DNA of 64,000 nucleotides, taken from the NCBI RefSeq assembly GCF_000308855.1, contig NZ_BAGM01000073.1, positions 104,622-168,621 of the forward strand, given 5' to 3'. Shown here in pieces: positions 44,147 through 53,780 of the stretch (within the stretch, counting starts at the first letter, position 1; every line of letters starts with the position of its first letter). The position numbers were made by a program, and so were the translations under genes. Under the pieces are notes generated by a model that was given only the letters and a program-made list of their open reading frames with translations, ran no database searches and was not told the origin of the DNA. The stretch is from Nocardia veterana NBRC 100344 (GTDB taxonomy: Bacteria > Actinomycetota > Actinomycetes > Mycobacteriales > Mycobacteriaceae).

Positions 44147-46587
44147 TCGGGATCGAACTTCCCGATCTGCCGGTTCGGGCCGCACTCGATCGCGTCGTCG
44201 GCACCGTGGCCGCACACGGCACGGCGGTTCTGGTCGCGCCGCCGGGGACCGGGAAGACCACCCTGGTGCCCCTGGCGCTCGCGACCGAGACCACCGGGCG
44301 GGTCCTGGTGGCCGAGCCGCGGCGCTTGGCGGCGCGTGCCGCTGCCGCGCGGATGGCGGCACTGCTGGGCGAACAGGTGGGGGAGAGCGTCGGCTACTCG
44401 GTCCGGGGCGATCGCCGGGTGGGCAGGCGAACCCGGATCGAGGTGGTGACGTCCGGGTTGCTGGTGCGCCGCCTGCAGGACGATCCCGAACTGTCGGGGA
44501 CGGATGTGGTGATGCTCGACGAATGCCATGAGCGGCACCTGGACGCGGATCTGCTGCTGACCCTGCTGCTGGATGCCCGGGCCGGCCTGCGCCCGGATCT
44601 GCGGATCCTCGCCACCTCGGCAACCGTTGCGGCCGAACGGCTGTCGGCGCTTCTCGGCGGCGACGAGCCGGCGCCGGTGCTGCGAGTCGAAGGACGCGCC
44701 TATCCCGTGGACACCACCTACGTCGCGCCGCTGCCCGGGGAACGGATCGAGGCGCAGGTCGCCCGCGCCACCCGGATCGCGCTCGCCGAATCCGACGGCG
44801 ACATCCTGGTATTCCTCCCCGGCGCGGCCGAAATCCGAAGAACCACAGCACTTCTGGACGACCGGGACGGAGTCGACATCGTCGCGCTGCACGGGCGGTT
44901 GTCCGCGGCGAGACAGGACACCGCATTACAGCCCGGGCCGCGGCGCCGGGTGGTGCTGGCCACGGCGGTGGCGGAATCGAGTCTGACGGTGCCGGGTGTG
45001 CGCGCGGTGGTGGATTCCGGACTGGCGCGGATACCGCGCATCGACCGCGCTCGGGGGATGTCCGGGCTCGCCACGGTCCGCGTCTCGGCCGCGGTCGCCG
45101 ACCAGCGGGCCGGGCGGGCCGGGCGGGAAGCTCCGGGCCGGGTGTGGCGATGCTGGCCGGAATACGAACACGCCACCCTGCCCGCCTATCCGGAACCGGA
45201 AATCCGCACGGCCGACCTGACTCGATTGACCTTGGAGCTCGCCTGCTGGGGGACTCCGGACGGCCACGGCCTCACCTGGTGGGATCCGCCGCCGCCCGGC
45301 GGATTGACCGTGGGCCGGCAGGTCTTGCACGCGCTTGGTGCCGTGACCAGCGACGGCACGGTAACCGACCGCGGCCGGCGGATTGCCCGCATCGGGCTGC
45401 ACCCGCGCCTGGCGCGCGCACTACTCGACGGTGCGGCCGAGGCCGGGGCGCGAACCGCGGCGGAAGTGGTCGCCGTCCTCGACGACGACACCCTGATCTC
45501 GGGTGTCGACCTCACCACCGGTTTGCGGCAGCTTCGCCGCGAACAGCCGGTGCGCTGGCGACGTGAGGTCGAGCGTTTGGCTCGATCCGTGGCGGGGGCG
45601 GAAGGGGCCGGCGATCCCGCTTACGTTGTCGCGCTGGCCCACCCGGAACGGCTGGCGCGCCGGCGCGGCCCGGGCTCGGCGAGTTATCTGATGGCCGGTG
45701 GCACCGCCGTGACGCTGCCGCCGGGCTCCGGAACGGGTGATCCGGAGTGGCTGGCGGTGGGTGTGGCGACCCGCGAACCCGGCCGCTCCGAAGGTCGTAT
45801 CCGGTTGGCCGCGGCCGCCGACGAAGCTCTGGCCCGCAGCGCGGCGTCCCACCTGCTGACCACCGTCGAGGAGGTCGATTGGATCGACGGCGACGTCGTC
45901 GCGCGCCGGATCGAACGCTTGGGCGCGATCACCTTGTCGGAGAAGACCATTCACGACCCCGACCCGGAACTGCTCGCCGCCGCGGTGCGGCGTGGGCTGG
46001 CCTCGGCCGGGCCGGGCCTGCTGACCTGGGACACCGAGGCGACCACGCTGCGGCACCGCCTCGCATTCCTGCACCGCGCCCTCGGCGCCCCGTGGCCGGC
46101 GATGGACGACGAATCCCTGCTCGCCACCAGCGACACCTGGCTGGGACCCGAACTCGCCGGCGCCCGCCGCCGCGCCGACCTCGAACGCATCGATACCGCA
46201 CGGGCAGTGCGCCGGCTCCTTCCGTGGCCGGAGGCCGCCCGCATGGACGAACTGGCACCGGAGCGGGTGGAGGTCCCGTCCGGCAGCCGGGTACGCCTGG
46301 ACTATTCCGCCGATCCGCCGGTGCTGGCGGTGAAGGTCCAGGAAGTCTTCGGCTGGACCGACACACCCCGCCTGGCCGACGGCCGGGTGCCGGTCCTGCT
46401 GCACCTGCTCTCACCGGCGCAGCGCCCGGTCGCGGTCACCGCGGATCTGGCGTCGTTCTGGCGCACCGGCTGGGCGGGCGTGCGCGCCGATCTGCGCGGC
46501 CGCTACCCCAAACACGCCTGGCCGGAAGACCCCACCACGGTCCCCGCCCACCGCGGCACCGCCCGCAACGCCGGCCGCGGCCGCTGA
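44143..46587 (+). CDS. hrpB: ATP-dependent helicase HrpB
   Basis: 814-residue DExH-box RNA helicase. Motif I is APPGTGKTTLVPLAL, II is DECH (Asp126), III is TSATV, VI is QRAGRAGREAPG; the C-terminal HrpB domain ends PKHAWPEDP. The biological role of HrpB is unclear in most bacteria. It begins with GTG overlapping the ligase stop. No frameshift or domain loss seen. Confidence 0.93.
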   Translation: MIGIELPDLPVRAALDRVVGTVAAHGTAVLVAPPGTGKTTLVPLALATETTGRVLVAEPRRLAARAAAARMAALLGEQVGESVGYSVRGDRRVGRRTRIEVVTSGLLVRRLQDDPELSGTDVVMLDECHERHLDADLLLTLLLDARAGLRPDLRILATSATVAAERLSALLGGDEPAPVLRVEGRAYPVDTTYVAPLPGERIEAQVARATRIALAESDGDILVFLPGAAEIRRTTALLDDRDGVDIVALHGRLSAARQDTALQPGPRRRVVLATAVAESSLTVPGVRAVVDSGLARIPRIDRARGMSGLATVRVSAAVADQRAGRAGREAPGRVWRCWPEYEHATLPAYPEPEIRTADLTRLTLELACWGTPDGHGLTWWDPPPPGGLTVGRQVLHALGAVTSDGTVTDRGRRIARIGLHPRLARALLDGAAEAGARTAAEVVAVLDDDTLISGVDLTTGLRQLRREQPVRWRREVERLARSVAGAEGAGDPAYVVALAHPERLARRRGPGSASYLMAGGTAVTLPPGSGTGDPEWLAVGVATREPGRSEGRIRLAAAADEALARSAASHLLTTVEEVDWIDGDVVARRIERLGAITLSEKTIHDPDPELLAAAVRRGLASAGPGLLTWDTEATTLRHRLAFLHRALGAPWPAMDDESLLATSDTWLGPELAGARRRADLERIDTARAVRRLLPWPEAARMDELAPERVEVPSGSRVRLDYSADPPVLAVKVQEVFGWTDTPRLADGRVPVLLHLLSPAQRPVAVTADLASFWRTGWAGVRADLRGRYPKHAWPEDPTTVPAHRGTARNAGRGR

Positions 46588-46598
46588 CGCCGGCGGCG

Positions 46599-46627
46599 CG
46601 ACCCGTCGGACGCGCGACCCGTCAGAC
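46599..46627. repeat. Short direct repeat between convergent genes
   Basis: GCGCGACCCGTC occurs twice in tandem (first copy followed by GGACG-type, second by AGACG), between the ends of hrpB and the zinc-ribbon gene. Confidence 0.6.
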
Positions 46628-47608
46628 GAGTGGTCGAAAACCGCGCTCGGGGCCCTCGTAGATCCATCGGGCACCGTCGCCGTCGAGGGATTCGTAGATC
46701 GCGCCGGGCGGTAGCTCGGTCACCTCACCGGCGGCCGCGGCCGTCCGTAGCAGGTCCCGCGCCAGCCAATACGCGTCGGCGTCGGCAGGGGAGCGCCACC
46801 GCACCGGTTCCGCCGCGGCAGCGTGATGAGCCGGACGGGGATCGGGCTCTCCCAATGCCGGCGGCCGCCCGATCATGCTGCCTTCCGGGGCGGTGCAGTG
46901 CCAGGTGAGGATTCGGCGGGTGGTGTCGTGGTGTCCGCAGGCGAACAACGCTCGCGGGGCGCCGCAGACCGGGCACGGTCCCGGATCTGCCGGCGCGTGC
47001 ACATGCAGCATCCAGTGCAAATCGATCACGCTATGGGCGCGTCCGGCAATCCGGTAGCCGATACCTGGACCGCCGCAATCCGGGCAGATCCCACCCCAGG
47101 CCGGGGCCGGTGCGTCGGTCTGCGTTCCGGGCCACCCCTGCGGCCATTCGGCCCGGCAGCGCTGACAGTAGATCTGGCTGGTGGCGCGGCCGACCCGGTC
47201 GTCCTCACCTCCGACCGTCCGGAATTGCGGGGTATCGCGCAACGGCCCGAGGTAGCCCGGATACATGCCGAAGCTCTCGCGATCCCATGCCTTGTATCCC
47301 GAGTGCGGCCAGAGCCGCCGGATGAAGTCGGTGACCGCCGGGAAACTCCATTCACCGCCACCCGGGGTGCGCAATCCCTCTCGGTTGAGTTGCTCCGCGA
47401 TTTTCGCCGGATCGGATCCGGGGTCGTCGGCGTTCAACTCCACCAGTCTGCGCACACCGGGCGAATTCGCGCCGGGCACCGAGAAGTCCGCGGCCGCCAA
47501 CCGCGCCGCACGCGCTCGCTCGAACTGTTCCCGCTGGGCCTGTTGCGCGGCGTGCGCCCGTTGCTGATCCGCACTGCCTTGCCACGGCGGGACGGAGCGA
47601 TCCCCCAT
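46622..47608 (-). CDS. Zinc-ribbon protein with recombinase-like segment
   Basis: 328-residue protein of no named family that I recognise. Residues about 45-105 (ELNADDPGSDPAKIAEQLNR, then EGLRTPGGGEWSFPAVTDFI) resemble the DNA-binding 'Recombinase' domain of large serine integrases, without any resolvase catalytic domain. Three pairs of CxxC (YCQRC, ICPDCG, PCPVCG) follow, forming one to two zinc ribbons, plus CGHHD. Possibly a nucleic-acid-binding protein derived from an integrase. ATG 47608 is used; GTG 47623, just after GGAGAA, is a good alternative. Confidence 0.6.
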   Translation of the reverse strand: MGDRSVPPWQGSADQQRAHAAQQAQREQFERARAARLAAADFSVPGANSPGVRRLVELNADDPGSDPAKIAEQLNREGLRTPGGGEWSFPAVTDFIRRLWPHSGYKAWDRESFGMYPGYLGPLRDTPQFRTVGGEDDRVGRATSQIYCQRCRAEWPQGWPGTQTDAPAPAWGGICPDCGGPGIGYRIAGRAHSVIDLHWMLHVHAPADPGPCPVCGAPRALFACGHHDTTRRILTWHCTAPEGSMIGRPPALGEPDPRPAHHAAAAEPVRWRSPADADAYWLARDLLRTAAAAGEVTELPPGAIYESLDGDGARWIYEGPERGFRPLV

Positions 47609-47762
47609 TACTCGTCGCGTCACTTCTCCGATCCTAAAGGCCTGCAGCACAGCCAATTCCGTCGGGTGTCACGCGCGACGCGGCTGCGGATCCGGTCGGG
47701 ACATGCCGCGTATTCAGCGGATCGGCAAGATTTTCACCGCCCTTGACGGCAGGATGGCAGGT

Positions 47763-49070
47763 ATGCGCGCACTGGTTCAGCTTCGACCCTCCGCCGATGT
47801 GATTGCCGCAGTTGCCGATCCGGGCATACCGGTAACTGCCGCCGAGGTGGCCGGCGACCTTCCCGGCTTCGTTCTCGACCATGCCTATACGCCGCTGTCC
47901 ATTCCCGAGCGAGGGACCGCCGCGCAGGCGGCGCCGGCGGGTTCGGTGGTGGTGCGGGGTGAGATCGCCGACGACGACCGCGAGACGGCGGTGACGCGGC
48001 TGTCGGAAACGCGGGAAGTGGCAGGTGTTTTCGCCGATCCACGTATCGAGAACACCCTCACCTGTGGTGGCGATCCGGCGGTCGGCACCTGGCACGATGT
48101 GCAGACTCTGCTGCGCGTCACCGATTTCGCGGCGGCGGGTATGGACGGCGCCTCCGTCGCCCTGGCCGTCGTCGACACCGGAATCAACGCCGCGAAGGTA
48201 CGCGACGCGCTCGGCGCACCGGTCACGATCGACACCGCGCGCAGCTGGAATCCGCCCGGTGTGAACGGGACGGCCGGACAGTTCCCGGTGGCGCACGGGT
48301 CGATGTGCGCCTTCGACGCGCTGCTGTCCGCGCCGCGGGCGAGCGTGCTCGATATTCCGGTGTTGCAGAGCAAGGCCCACGGCGGCACGGTCATGGACGG
48401 ACTGCTGTCGGACGCGCTGGCCGCCTACGCCCATCTGCGCACCGTGCTCACCGATCAGCCCGAGGCCACCCGCGCTCTGGTGGTCAGCAACAGCTGGGGG
48501 GCGTTCTCGCCGGAGTGGGATTTTCCGGTGGGGCAGCCGGGGAACTATTCCGACAACCCGTCGCATCCGTTCAATGTCATCGTCGGCTCGCTGGAGGCCG
48601 CGGGAGCCGACATCCTGTTCGCCGCCGGCAACTGTGGGCGGGACTGCCCGGATTCGCGCTGCGCCTACCGGGAACGGCCGATCACCGGCGCCAATTCGCA
48701 TCCGGGTGTGCTGAGTATCGCGGGGGCCGACACCAAGGGGCAGCGGGTCGGCTATTCCTCCCAGGGCCCCGGCCGGCTGACCGATCGTAAACCGGATATC
48801 ACCGCCTACACCCATTTCCTCGGCTCGACGGTCTTCGGCGCGAACGACCCCGATACCGGCACCTCGGCCGCCTGCCCGGTCGCGGCCGGCCTGGTGGCGG
48901 CGATCCGCACGGTGTATCCGGCGAGCAAGCTGCCGCCGGCGCGGTTGCGCGAGCTGTTGCAGCGCACCGCGACCGCACAGCCGGGTGGTTACAGCTACGA
49001 CTACGGCTACGGGGTGATCGATGCGGCCGCTGTCCTCGCGGAGCTGAAGAAATCCGACGTGCGCGCGTAG
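47763..49070 (+). CDS. Subtilisin-like S8 peptidase, no signal peptide
   Basis: 435-residue protease with the full triad: Asp138 (VVDTGIN), His178 (AHGSMCAFD) and Ser368 (GTSAACPVAAG). An N-terminal domain of about 110 residues ending VAGVFADPRIENTL precedes the catalytic part and looks like an I9-type propeptide. There is no Sec signal, so the enzyme may be intracellular. The CGRDCPDSRC segment could bind metal or form disulfides. A small companion gene follows by nine bases. Confidence 0.85.
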   Translation: MRALVQLRPSADVIAAVADPGIPVTAAEVAGDLPGFVLDHAYTPLSIPERGTAAQAAPAGSVVVRGEIADDDRETAVTRLSETREVAGVFADPRIENTLTCGGDPAVGTWHDVQTLLRVTDFAAAGMDGASVALAVVDTGINAAKVRDALGAPVTIDTARSWNPPGVNGTAGQFPVAHGSMCAFDALLSAPRASVLDIPVLQSKAHGGTVMDGLLSDALAAYAHLRTVLTDQPEATRALVVSNSWGAFSPEWDFPVGQPGNYSDNPSHPFNVIVGSLEAAGADILFAAGNCGRDCPDSRCAYRERPITGANSHPGVLSIAGADTKGQRVGYSSQGPGRLTDRKPDITAYTHFLGSTVFGANDPDTGTSAACPVAAGLVAAIRTVYPASKLPPARLRELLQRTATAQPGGYSYDYGYGVIDAAAVLAELKKSDVRA

Positions 49071-49079
49071 CGTGTAATC

Positions 49080-49349
49080 ATGCCGCTGCTCACCATCCGG
49101 CTGCCCGAGAACGCCACGCTGGCCGCGGCGCAGCGCGCACTGCAGTTGAGTGACGACGAGGTCGATCTCGGATACGGCCTCATCGCCGTCGATCCGGCCC
49201 AGCACCTGTATGCCCTGCGAGTGACCGATACGGCCGCCACCCGAGTGGCGGCCGTATCCGGTGGGGCCGCCGATGTGTTCGCCGATCCGCGGATCGGCAC
49301 CGCCGATTTTCCCCAGCACGATCCGGGAGACCAACCCGAGCTGCCGTGA
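49080..49349 (+). CDS. Small protein resembling the protease propeptide
   Basis: 89-residue protein directly after the S8 peptidase gene. Its stretch TRVAAVSGGAADVFADPRIG resembles TRLSETREVAGVFADPRIE in the N-terminal domain of that protease, and its N-terminus (LLTIRLPENAT) parallels LVQLRPSADV. It may be a free-standing inhibitor or chaperone (I9-like) of the protease. This is inference from short similarity; no Shine-Dalgarno is obvious. Confidence 0.65.
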   Translation: MPLLTIRLPENATLAAAQRALQLSDDEVDLGYGLIAVDPAQHLYALRVTDTAATRVAAVSGGAADVFADPRIGTADFPQHDPGDQPELP

Positions 49350-49516
49350 CCGGGCTCGATCGCCGCCGTGCGGGCGCGGCTCGCCGGAGGCGGGACACAC
49401 GGGCCTGGATCACAGCATTCCGAGCGACAGCGGGTAGCGTGTCGCCGCGCAACACTGCTTCCGATCGACCCTGTGTGTCTCGAGTACCGATGGTTGGATA
49501 TTTCGAAAGGAATTGT

Positions 49517-50479
49517 ATGCCAAGGGATTTGACGCAGTTGCAGTTGCTCACGGAACTCGAACCGGTCGTGGCGGACAATCTGGACCGGCATCTGGCCACG
49601 GCGAAGGACTGGAATCCGCACGACTACGTACCCTGGGACGAAGGCCGCAATTTCGCCGCTCTGGGCGGTGAGGACTGGGAACCCGGACAATCTCGGTTGT
49701 CCCAGGTCGCCAAGATCGCGATGATCACCAATCTGCTCACCGAGGACAATCTGCCCTCCTACCACCGGACGATTTCCGAGCATTTCTCCAGCGACGGCGC
49801 ATGGGGTACCTGGGTGGGGCGGTGGACGGCCGAGGAGAACCGGCACGCCATCGCCATGCGCGACTACCTCATCGTCACCCGCGGAGTCGATCCGGTCGCG
49901 CTGGAAAACGACCGGATGGTGCATATGACCCGCGGCGTGCACGCACCGGACGATTTCCACGGAGTCCTCGATCAGGTGGCGTACGTGACCATCCAGGAGC
50001 TGGCGACCCGGATCAGCCATCGCGCCACGGGCCGGGTGTGCGGTGATCCGATCGCCGACAACATGCTCGCGCGGATCGCGACCGACGAGAACCTGCACAT
50101 GATCTTCTATCGCAACGTCGCGGGCGCCGCGTTCGACCTGGCGCCGGACCAGATGATGGAATCGGTGACCAAGATCATCAAGAGTTTCGCCATGCCGGGC
50201 GCCGGTATGCCGAATTGGCGGCGCAACGGGGTGCTGATGGTCAAGCACGGCATCTACGATCTGCGCCAGCACCTCGACGAGGTCCTCAATCCGGTGCTGC
50301 GGAAGTGGAATGTGTTCGGCCGCAACGATTTCACCGCTCGCGGCGAACGCAGCCGCGAGGAGCTCGGCGTCTACATGGAAAAGCTGGGGCGGGATGTGGT
50401 CCGCTTCGAGGAACAGCGCGCGCGCATTCTGGCCCGGGAAGCGGCCAAGGCCGAGGGCCGGGACCCGGTCCAGGTCTGA
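49517..50479 (+). CDS. Acyl-ACP desaturase, DesA type
   Basis: 320-residue soluble diiron desaturase introducing a double bond into acyl-ACP. Iron ligands: Glu76 in LLTEDNLPSY, EENRH (106-110), Glu161, and DENLH (190-194). It is close to DesA1/DesA2 of mycobacteria, implicated in mycolate or oleate synthesis. AAAGGA lies six bases before the ATG. It is monocistronic with a hairpin 24 bases after the stop. Confidence 0.92.
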   Translation: MPRDLTQLQLLTELEPVVADNLDRHLATAKDWNPHDYVPWDEGRNFAALGGEDWEPGQSRLSQVAKIAMITNLLTEDNLPSYHRTISEHFSSDGAWGTWVGRWTAEENRHAIAMRDYLIVTRGVDPVALENDRMVHMTRGVHAPDDFHGVLDQVAYVTIQELATRISHRATGRVCGDPIADNMLARIATDENLHMIFYRNVAGAAFDLAPDQMMESVTKIIKSFAMPGAGMPNWRRNGVLMVKHGIYDLRQHLDEVLNPVLRKWNVFGRNDFTARGERSREELGVYMEKLGRDVVRFEEQRARILAREAAKAEGRDPVQV

Positions 50480-50503
50480 AGGAATATCCGAAGCGACGGT
50501 CCG

Positions 50504-50524
50504 CCCCCGGTGCGCGGCCGGGGG
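50504..50524. terminator. Hairpin after the desaturase gene
   Basis: CCCCCGG paired with CCGGGGG over a 7-base loop, between convergent genes. Confidence 0.5.
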
Positions 50525-50549
50525 TGCCGCGCGCGGGCGGGGGTCGGCC

Positions 50550-51992
50550 TCAATAGCGCCAGCGCGAGGCAGCGGTGATCTGTTCCGGCCCGGCGTCGGC
50601 GAACAGCGCGATCTCCCCGCGCCGCACACCCGCGATAGTGTCGACGAGCTCCGCGCCGAAGGCGGCCCGCAGCTCGTCGTCGGATTCGAAGGCCGTCACC
50701 GCCGCCGCCAGCGTCGTCGGCAGCGGGTCGATACCGCGCGCCGACCGGGTCGGCTCGTCCATGCGCCCGGGATCCTCGGCGACGGGTTCGGGCAGCACGG
50801 CGCCGGTCCGCAGTCCCGATCTCCCGGCCGCGAGCAGCCCCGCCAGCGCGAGGTAGGGATTGGCGGCGGCGTCGAAGGCCTTCACCTCCACATTGGCGGC
50901 TCGCTCCCGTTCCCCCTCACTTCCGGTGACGTAGCGCAGCGCCGCTTCCCGGTTCTCCAGGCCCCAGCAGCGGAAGGCGCCGGCCCAGCTGCGCGGTCGC
51001 AGGCGCAGATAGCTCGCCACCGTGGGGCAGCCGAGGGCGAGCAGGGCGGGTAGATGGTCCAGGATGCCGGCCGCGAACCCTTCGCCGGCAGCGGTGAGTC
51101 CGAACGGGCCTGTGCCGCCGTACATCTGATTGACTCCGTGCCGCCACAGGCTCAGGTGCACGTGTCCGCCGTTGCCGACGGCGTCGGCGGCCGGCATCGA
51201 CCCGAAGGCGGCGCGCACACCGTGTGCGGGGCCGACGGCGCGGATCACCTCACGCACCAGCACCGCGGTATCGGCGGCGTACACCGGATCGCCGGCGGCG
51301 ACCGACAGTTCGAACTGGCCGCGTTCGTACTCGGGATGGATCTGCTCCACCGTGACCTCGCTGTCCCGCAGTGCCGTCACCAGATCGCCCAGATATCCGG
51401 CCAGCTCACTCACCCGGGCCATACCGTATGCGGGGCCGGTGGTGGCCGGTTCGAAGCGATCGGGGTTGTGCGGGTCGGCGCGGGAGACGCTCCATTCGAA
51501 TTCGATCGCGGTGCGCACCTGCCACCCCTCGGCCCGCACCTCGTCGACGAGCCGGCGGAGCAGCAACCGTGGATCGCGCGGATGCGGAGTGCCGTTCTGG
51601 GTGTAGCGGTCACCGGGCGCCCAGGCCCAGCCGGGCAGTGCGGCCAGGACGGTGACGCGGTCGAGGTCGGGGTACAGCCGCAGATCGCCTACCGGACCAC
51701 CGGCGAAATGGTCGGTCAGGATCGAGTCGTCGACCAGGAAGGCGTCGAAGACCGGCGAGGCGCCGACTCCCCAGGCGGCCGCGTGGGAGAACCGCTGTAT
51801 CGGTACTGCTTTCACGCGGGCGATGCCGCTGGTGTCGATCCAGGTGATCGCCACCGCGACGATGTCGCGGGCGCTGAGTTCCGCGGCGACGACGCTCGCC
51901 CGATCCGCTCGGTGGTGGCGTTCGTCCAGGGTCAGAGCTTCCATGCCGGCTCCCAGCGGTGGTGGATCGGCGGCCGCCGCGGCGACGGTCAC
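50550..51992 (-). CDS. Glutamine synthetase-like ligase
   Basis: 480-residue enzyme with the GS fold: the metal/ATP residues sit in AIEFEWSV, YERGQFELSVA and NGGHVHLSLW, and LENREAALRYV and VKAFDAAANPYLALAGLLAA are in the C-terminal half. It belongs to the divergent GlnA-like group (GlnA3/GlnA4 or glutamate-amine ligases), not housekeeping GlnA, since the adenylylation region is absent. The substrate is probably an amine other than ammonia. It lies four bases before (downstream of) the GAF-ANTAR genes in the same direction and so is probably in their operon. Confidence 0.85.
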   Translation of the reverse strand: MTVAAAAADPPPLGAGMEALTLDERHHRADRASVVAAELSARDIVAVAITWIDTSGIARVKAVPIQRFSHAAAWGVGASPVFDAFLVDDSILTDHFAGGPVGDLRLYPDLDRVTVLAALPGWAWAPGDRYTQNGTPHPRDPRLLLRRLVDEVRAEGWQVRTAIEFEWSVSRADPHNPDRFEPATTGPAYGMARVSELAGYLGDLVTALRDSEVTVEQIHPEYERGQFELSVAAGDPVYAADTAVLVREVIRAVGPAHGVRAAFGSMPAADAVGNGGHVHLSLWRHGVNQMYGGTGPFGLTAAGEGFAAGILDHLPALLALGCPTVASYLRLRPRSWAGAFRCWGLENREAALRYVTGSEGERERAANVEVKAFDAAANPYLALAGLLAAGRSGLRTGAVLPEPVAEDPGRMDEPTRSARGIDPLPTTLAAAVTAFESDDELRAAFGAELVDTIAGVRRGEIALFADAGPEQITAASRWRY

Positions 51993-51995
51993 CGA

Positions 51996-52775
51996 TCAGG
52001 CAGGGCGGTCGAGTTCGCTCCAGTCGAAGGTACCGCTCGTGACCTCTCGGGAAATAGCCGCCACCGACAGATCACGAGCATCGGCATGCGCGCGCAGCAG
52101 CGTCGCCGCCCGGCCGGCGTCGATTCCGAGACGGCCGGCCACCATGCCGACCGCATGCTCGTAGCGCACTCGGTCATCGAAGGTCGACAGCGCCCGGAGC
52201 GCCAGCAATTCTGCTCGCGCCCTGTCGCTTTCCTGACACAGCGACAGCGTGACCAAGTCCGCGAGGGTCTGGACGACGGTGCGCTGCGCCGGGTCGAGCG
52301 CGAGGTCTTGCTCGGAGAACAGCACCAGGCTGCCTACCGCCTCGGTGCCGAGGACCATCGGAGCGGCACACACCCAGCGACAGCCGGTGGCGGCGAGATC
52401 GCGACCCAACTCCGGCCACCGCTCGTCGTCGATCCGGTCGACTTCGACGACATCCAGCGAGGCGGTGCTCGCGGTCCACGGCCCGTTGCCGGCGTACGTT
52501 TCGAGGAGGCGGATCAGATCCGGGCGGTCGTCGGTCATCGGCAGGACACGCTCGATTCCGTGCGGATCGCGAACCACGATCGCGGCCGCGTCGCCGGACA
52601 GCAGCCGAGTGCACAGTTCGTTGATCCGCGGCAGCGTGTTCACCGGAGCGGCATCACGCACGAGGTCGGCGGTGATCTGCGACAGCGGACGCACCAACTG
52701 CTCGAGCACGATGTACTCCTTCGACACGCCATCGATTTTACGATCGGGCTGAGGTGGAGTGGTATGTTCTTTCAT
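51996..52775 (-). CDS. GAF-ANTAR regulator (intact copy)
   Basis: 259-residue protein: an N-terminal GAF sensor domain (35-190) and a C-terminal ANTAR domain (200-255; EHAVGMVAGRLGIDAGRAAT, then LLRAHADARDLSVAAISREV). ANTAR proteins bind paired RNA hairpins and cause antitermination. The ATG overlaps the stop of the upstream broken homologue (ATGA). As in other actinobacteria, the GAF ligand is unknown. Confidence 0.88.
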   Translation of the reverse strand: MKEHTTPPQPDRKIDGVSKEYIVLEQLVRPLSQITADLVRDAAPVNTLPRINELCTRLLSGDAAAIVVRDPHGIERVLPMTDDRPDLIRLLETYAGNGPWTASTASLDVVEVDRIDDERWPELGRDLAATGCRWVCAAPMVLGTEAVGSLVLFSEQDLALDPAQRTVVQTLADLVTLSLCQESDRARAELLALRALSTFDDRVRYEHAVGMVAGRLGIDAGRAATLLRAHADARDLSVAAISREVTSGTFDWSELDRPA

Positions 52776-53470
52776 TCGGCCGCTCCATCGAGGTCGACTC
52801 GGCGTTCGAGGACGGCTCGCGCCACCTCCGGTAGGGGACGTTCCGCGGCGAATGCGTAGGCCCGCAGGCGCACGAATGCCTCGTCGAGCGAGATTCCGAG
52901 CCGGCCCGCGATCATCCCGGTGGCGATGTTGACGTCGCGGTGCGTGGTCGCCAACGGATCCTCGCCCGGCTCACGCAGTGCGAAATCCTCTACCAACGTG
53001 TAGCCGATCAGATCGGCCAGCAGCGTCGCGTCGGCTTCCACCTGACCGGACACATTTCCCGGCTCCCGCCGATACAGATCCAGCGAACCGATCCGCAGAC
53101 CCCCGACCCGCAGCGGAAGGGCGATCGCCGCACCGACACCCAGGCGAGAGGCCTCCTGAGCCAACATCGGCCACCGCTCGAACGCATAGGCTCCGGTCGT
53201 CGCTCTGACCACGTGCCCCGTGGCATAGGCCGTGGGTCCTGGGCCTTCCCCGACCACGATCTGCGCATCCGCGATTCCTTAGGCGAAGGCATCGCTGCAG
53301 CCCACCAGATCGATCAGGGACGCGCCGTGCAACACCAGGGCGACGGAATCGACTCCCGTCAGGCAGTCCCGGCACGCCGCACACACCGTCCGGCCCCAGT
53401 CGTCGGCATGCCGCGGCCGACCGATCGCGGCTACCGCCGCCTGCAGTCGGCCCCCGGATTGCTCGTTCAC
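52772..53470 (-). pseudogene. GAF-ANTAR regulator interrupted by TAA
   Basis: A second GAF-ANTAR gene, starting at GTG 53470 (AGAAGGG upstream) and ending ...VDLDGAAE at 52772. The frame is open throughout except for one TAA at 53279-53281, inside the GAF domain after LIDLVGCSDAFA; reading resumes at once with GIADAQIVVGEGPGP, exactly as the GAF family would. A CAA-to-TAA change fits. It is either a nonsense mutation, a sequencing error, or re-initiation gives an ANTAR half starting at GTG 53257. The distal gene is still coupled by ATGA. Confidence 0.75.
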
Positions 53471-53736
53471 TGGCCCTTCTCTGCTCTCCGGCGGCGCGCC
53501 CGCTGCCGATTCGAGAGTCCCGGGCTTCGCGTCTTCGCCCGGGAAGCCCTTCGAGACAACCACACCATCGCATCGAGTCGGGCGATCGACCCGCAGGTTC
53601 GCCGATTCGCCGCATCCGCGGACAGCGCTCGCGACACCCGATATCTCCTACCGCGCCCGGCGACCACTTCGATCCTCCCGCGCCGCGCTCTCCGTCGCTG
53701 GGGGACAAGGTCACTCATCCGGCCCAGATTGCTCGG

Positions 53737-53780
53737 GTTACAGTTAACCCCCCGGCCGAAGCCGGGGGGTTAACTGTAAC
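53737..53780. terminator. Very strong 20-bp perfect hairpin
   Basis: A 20-base arm (GTTACAGTTAACCCCCCGGC) and its exact complement flank a CGAA tetraloop; CTCGG/CCGAG extend the stem past one bulged base. It lies 16 bases past the 3' end of the minus-strand tRNA, where it would terminate tRNA transcription. The T/A-rich upper stem is unlike its surroundings. Confidence 0.7.
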
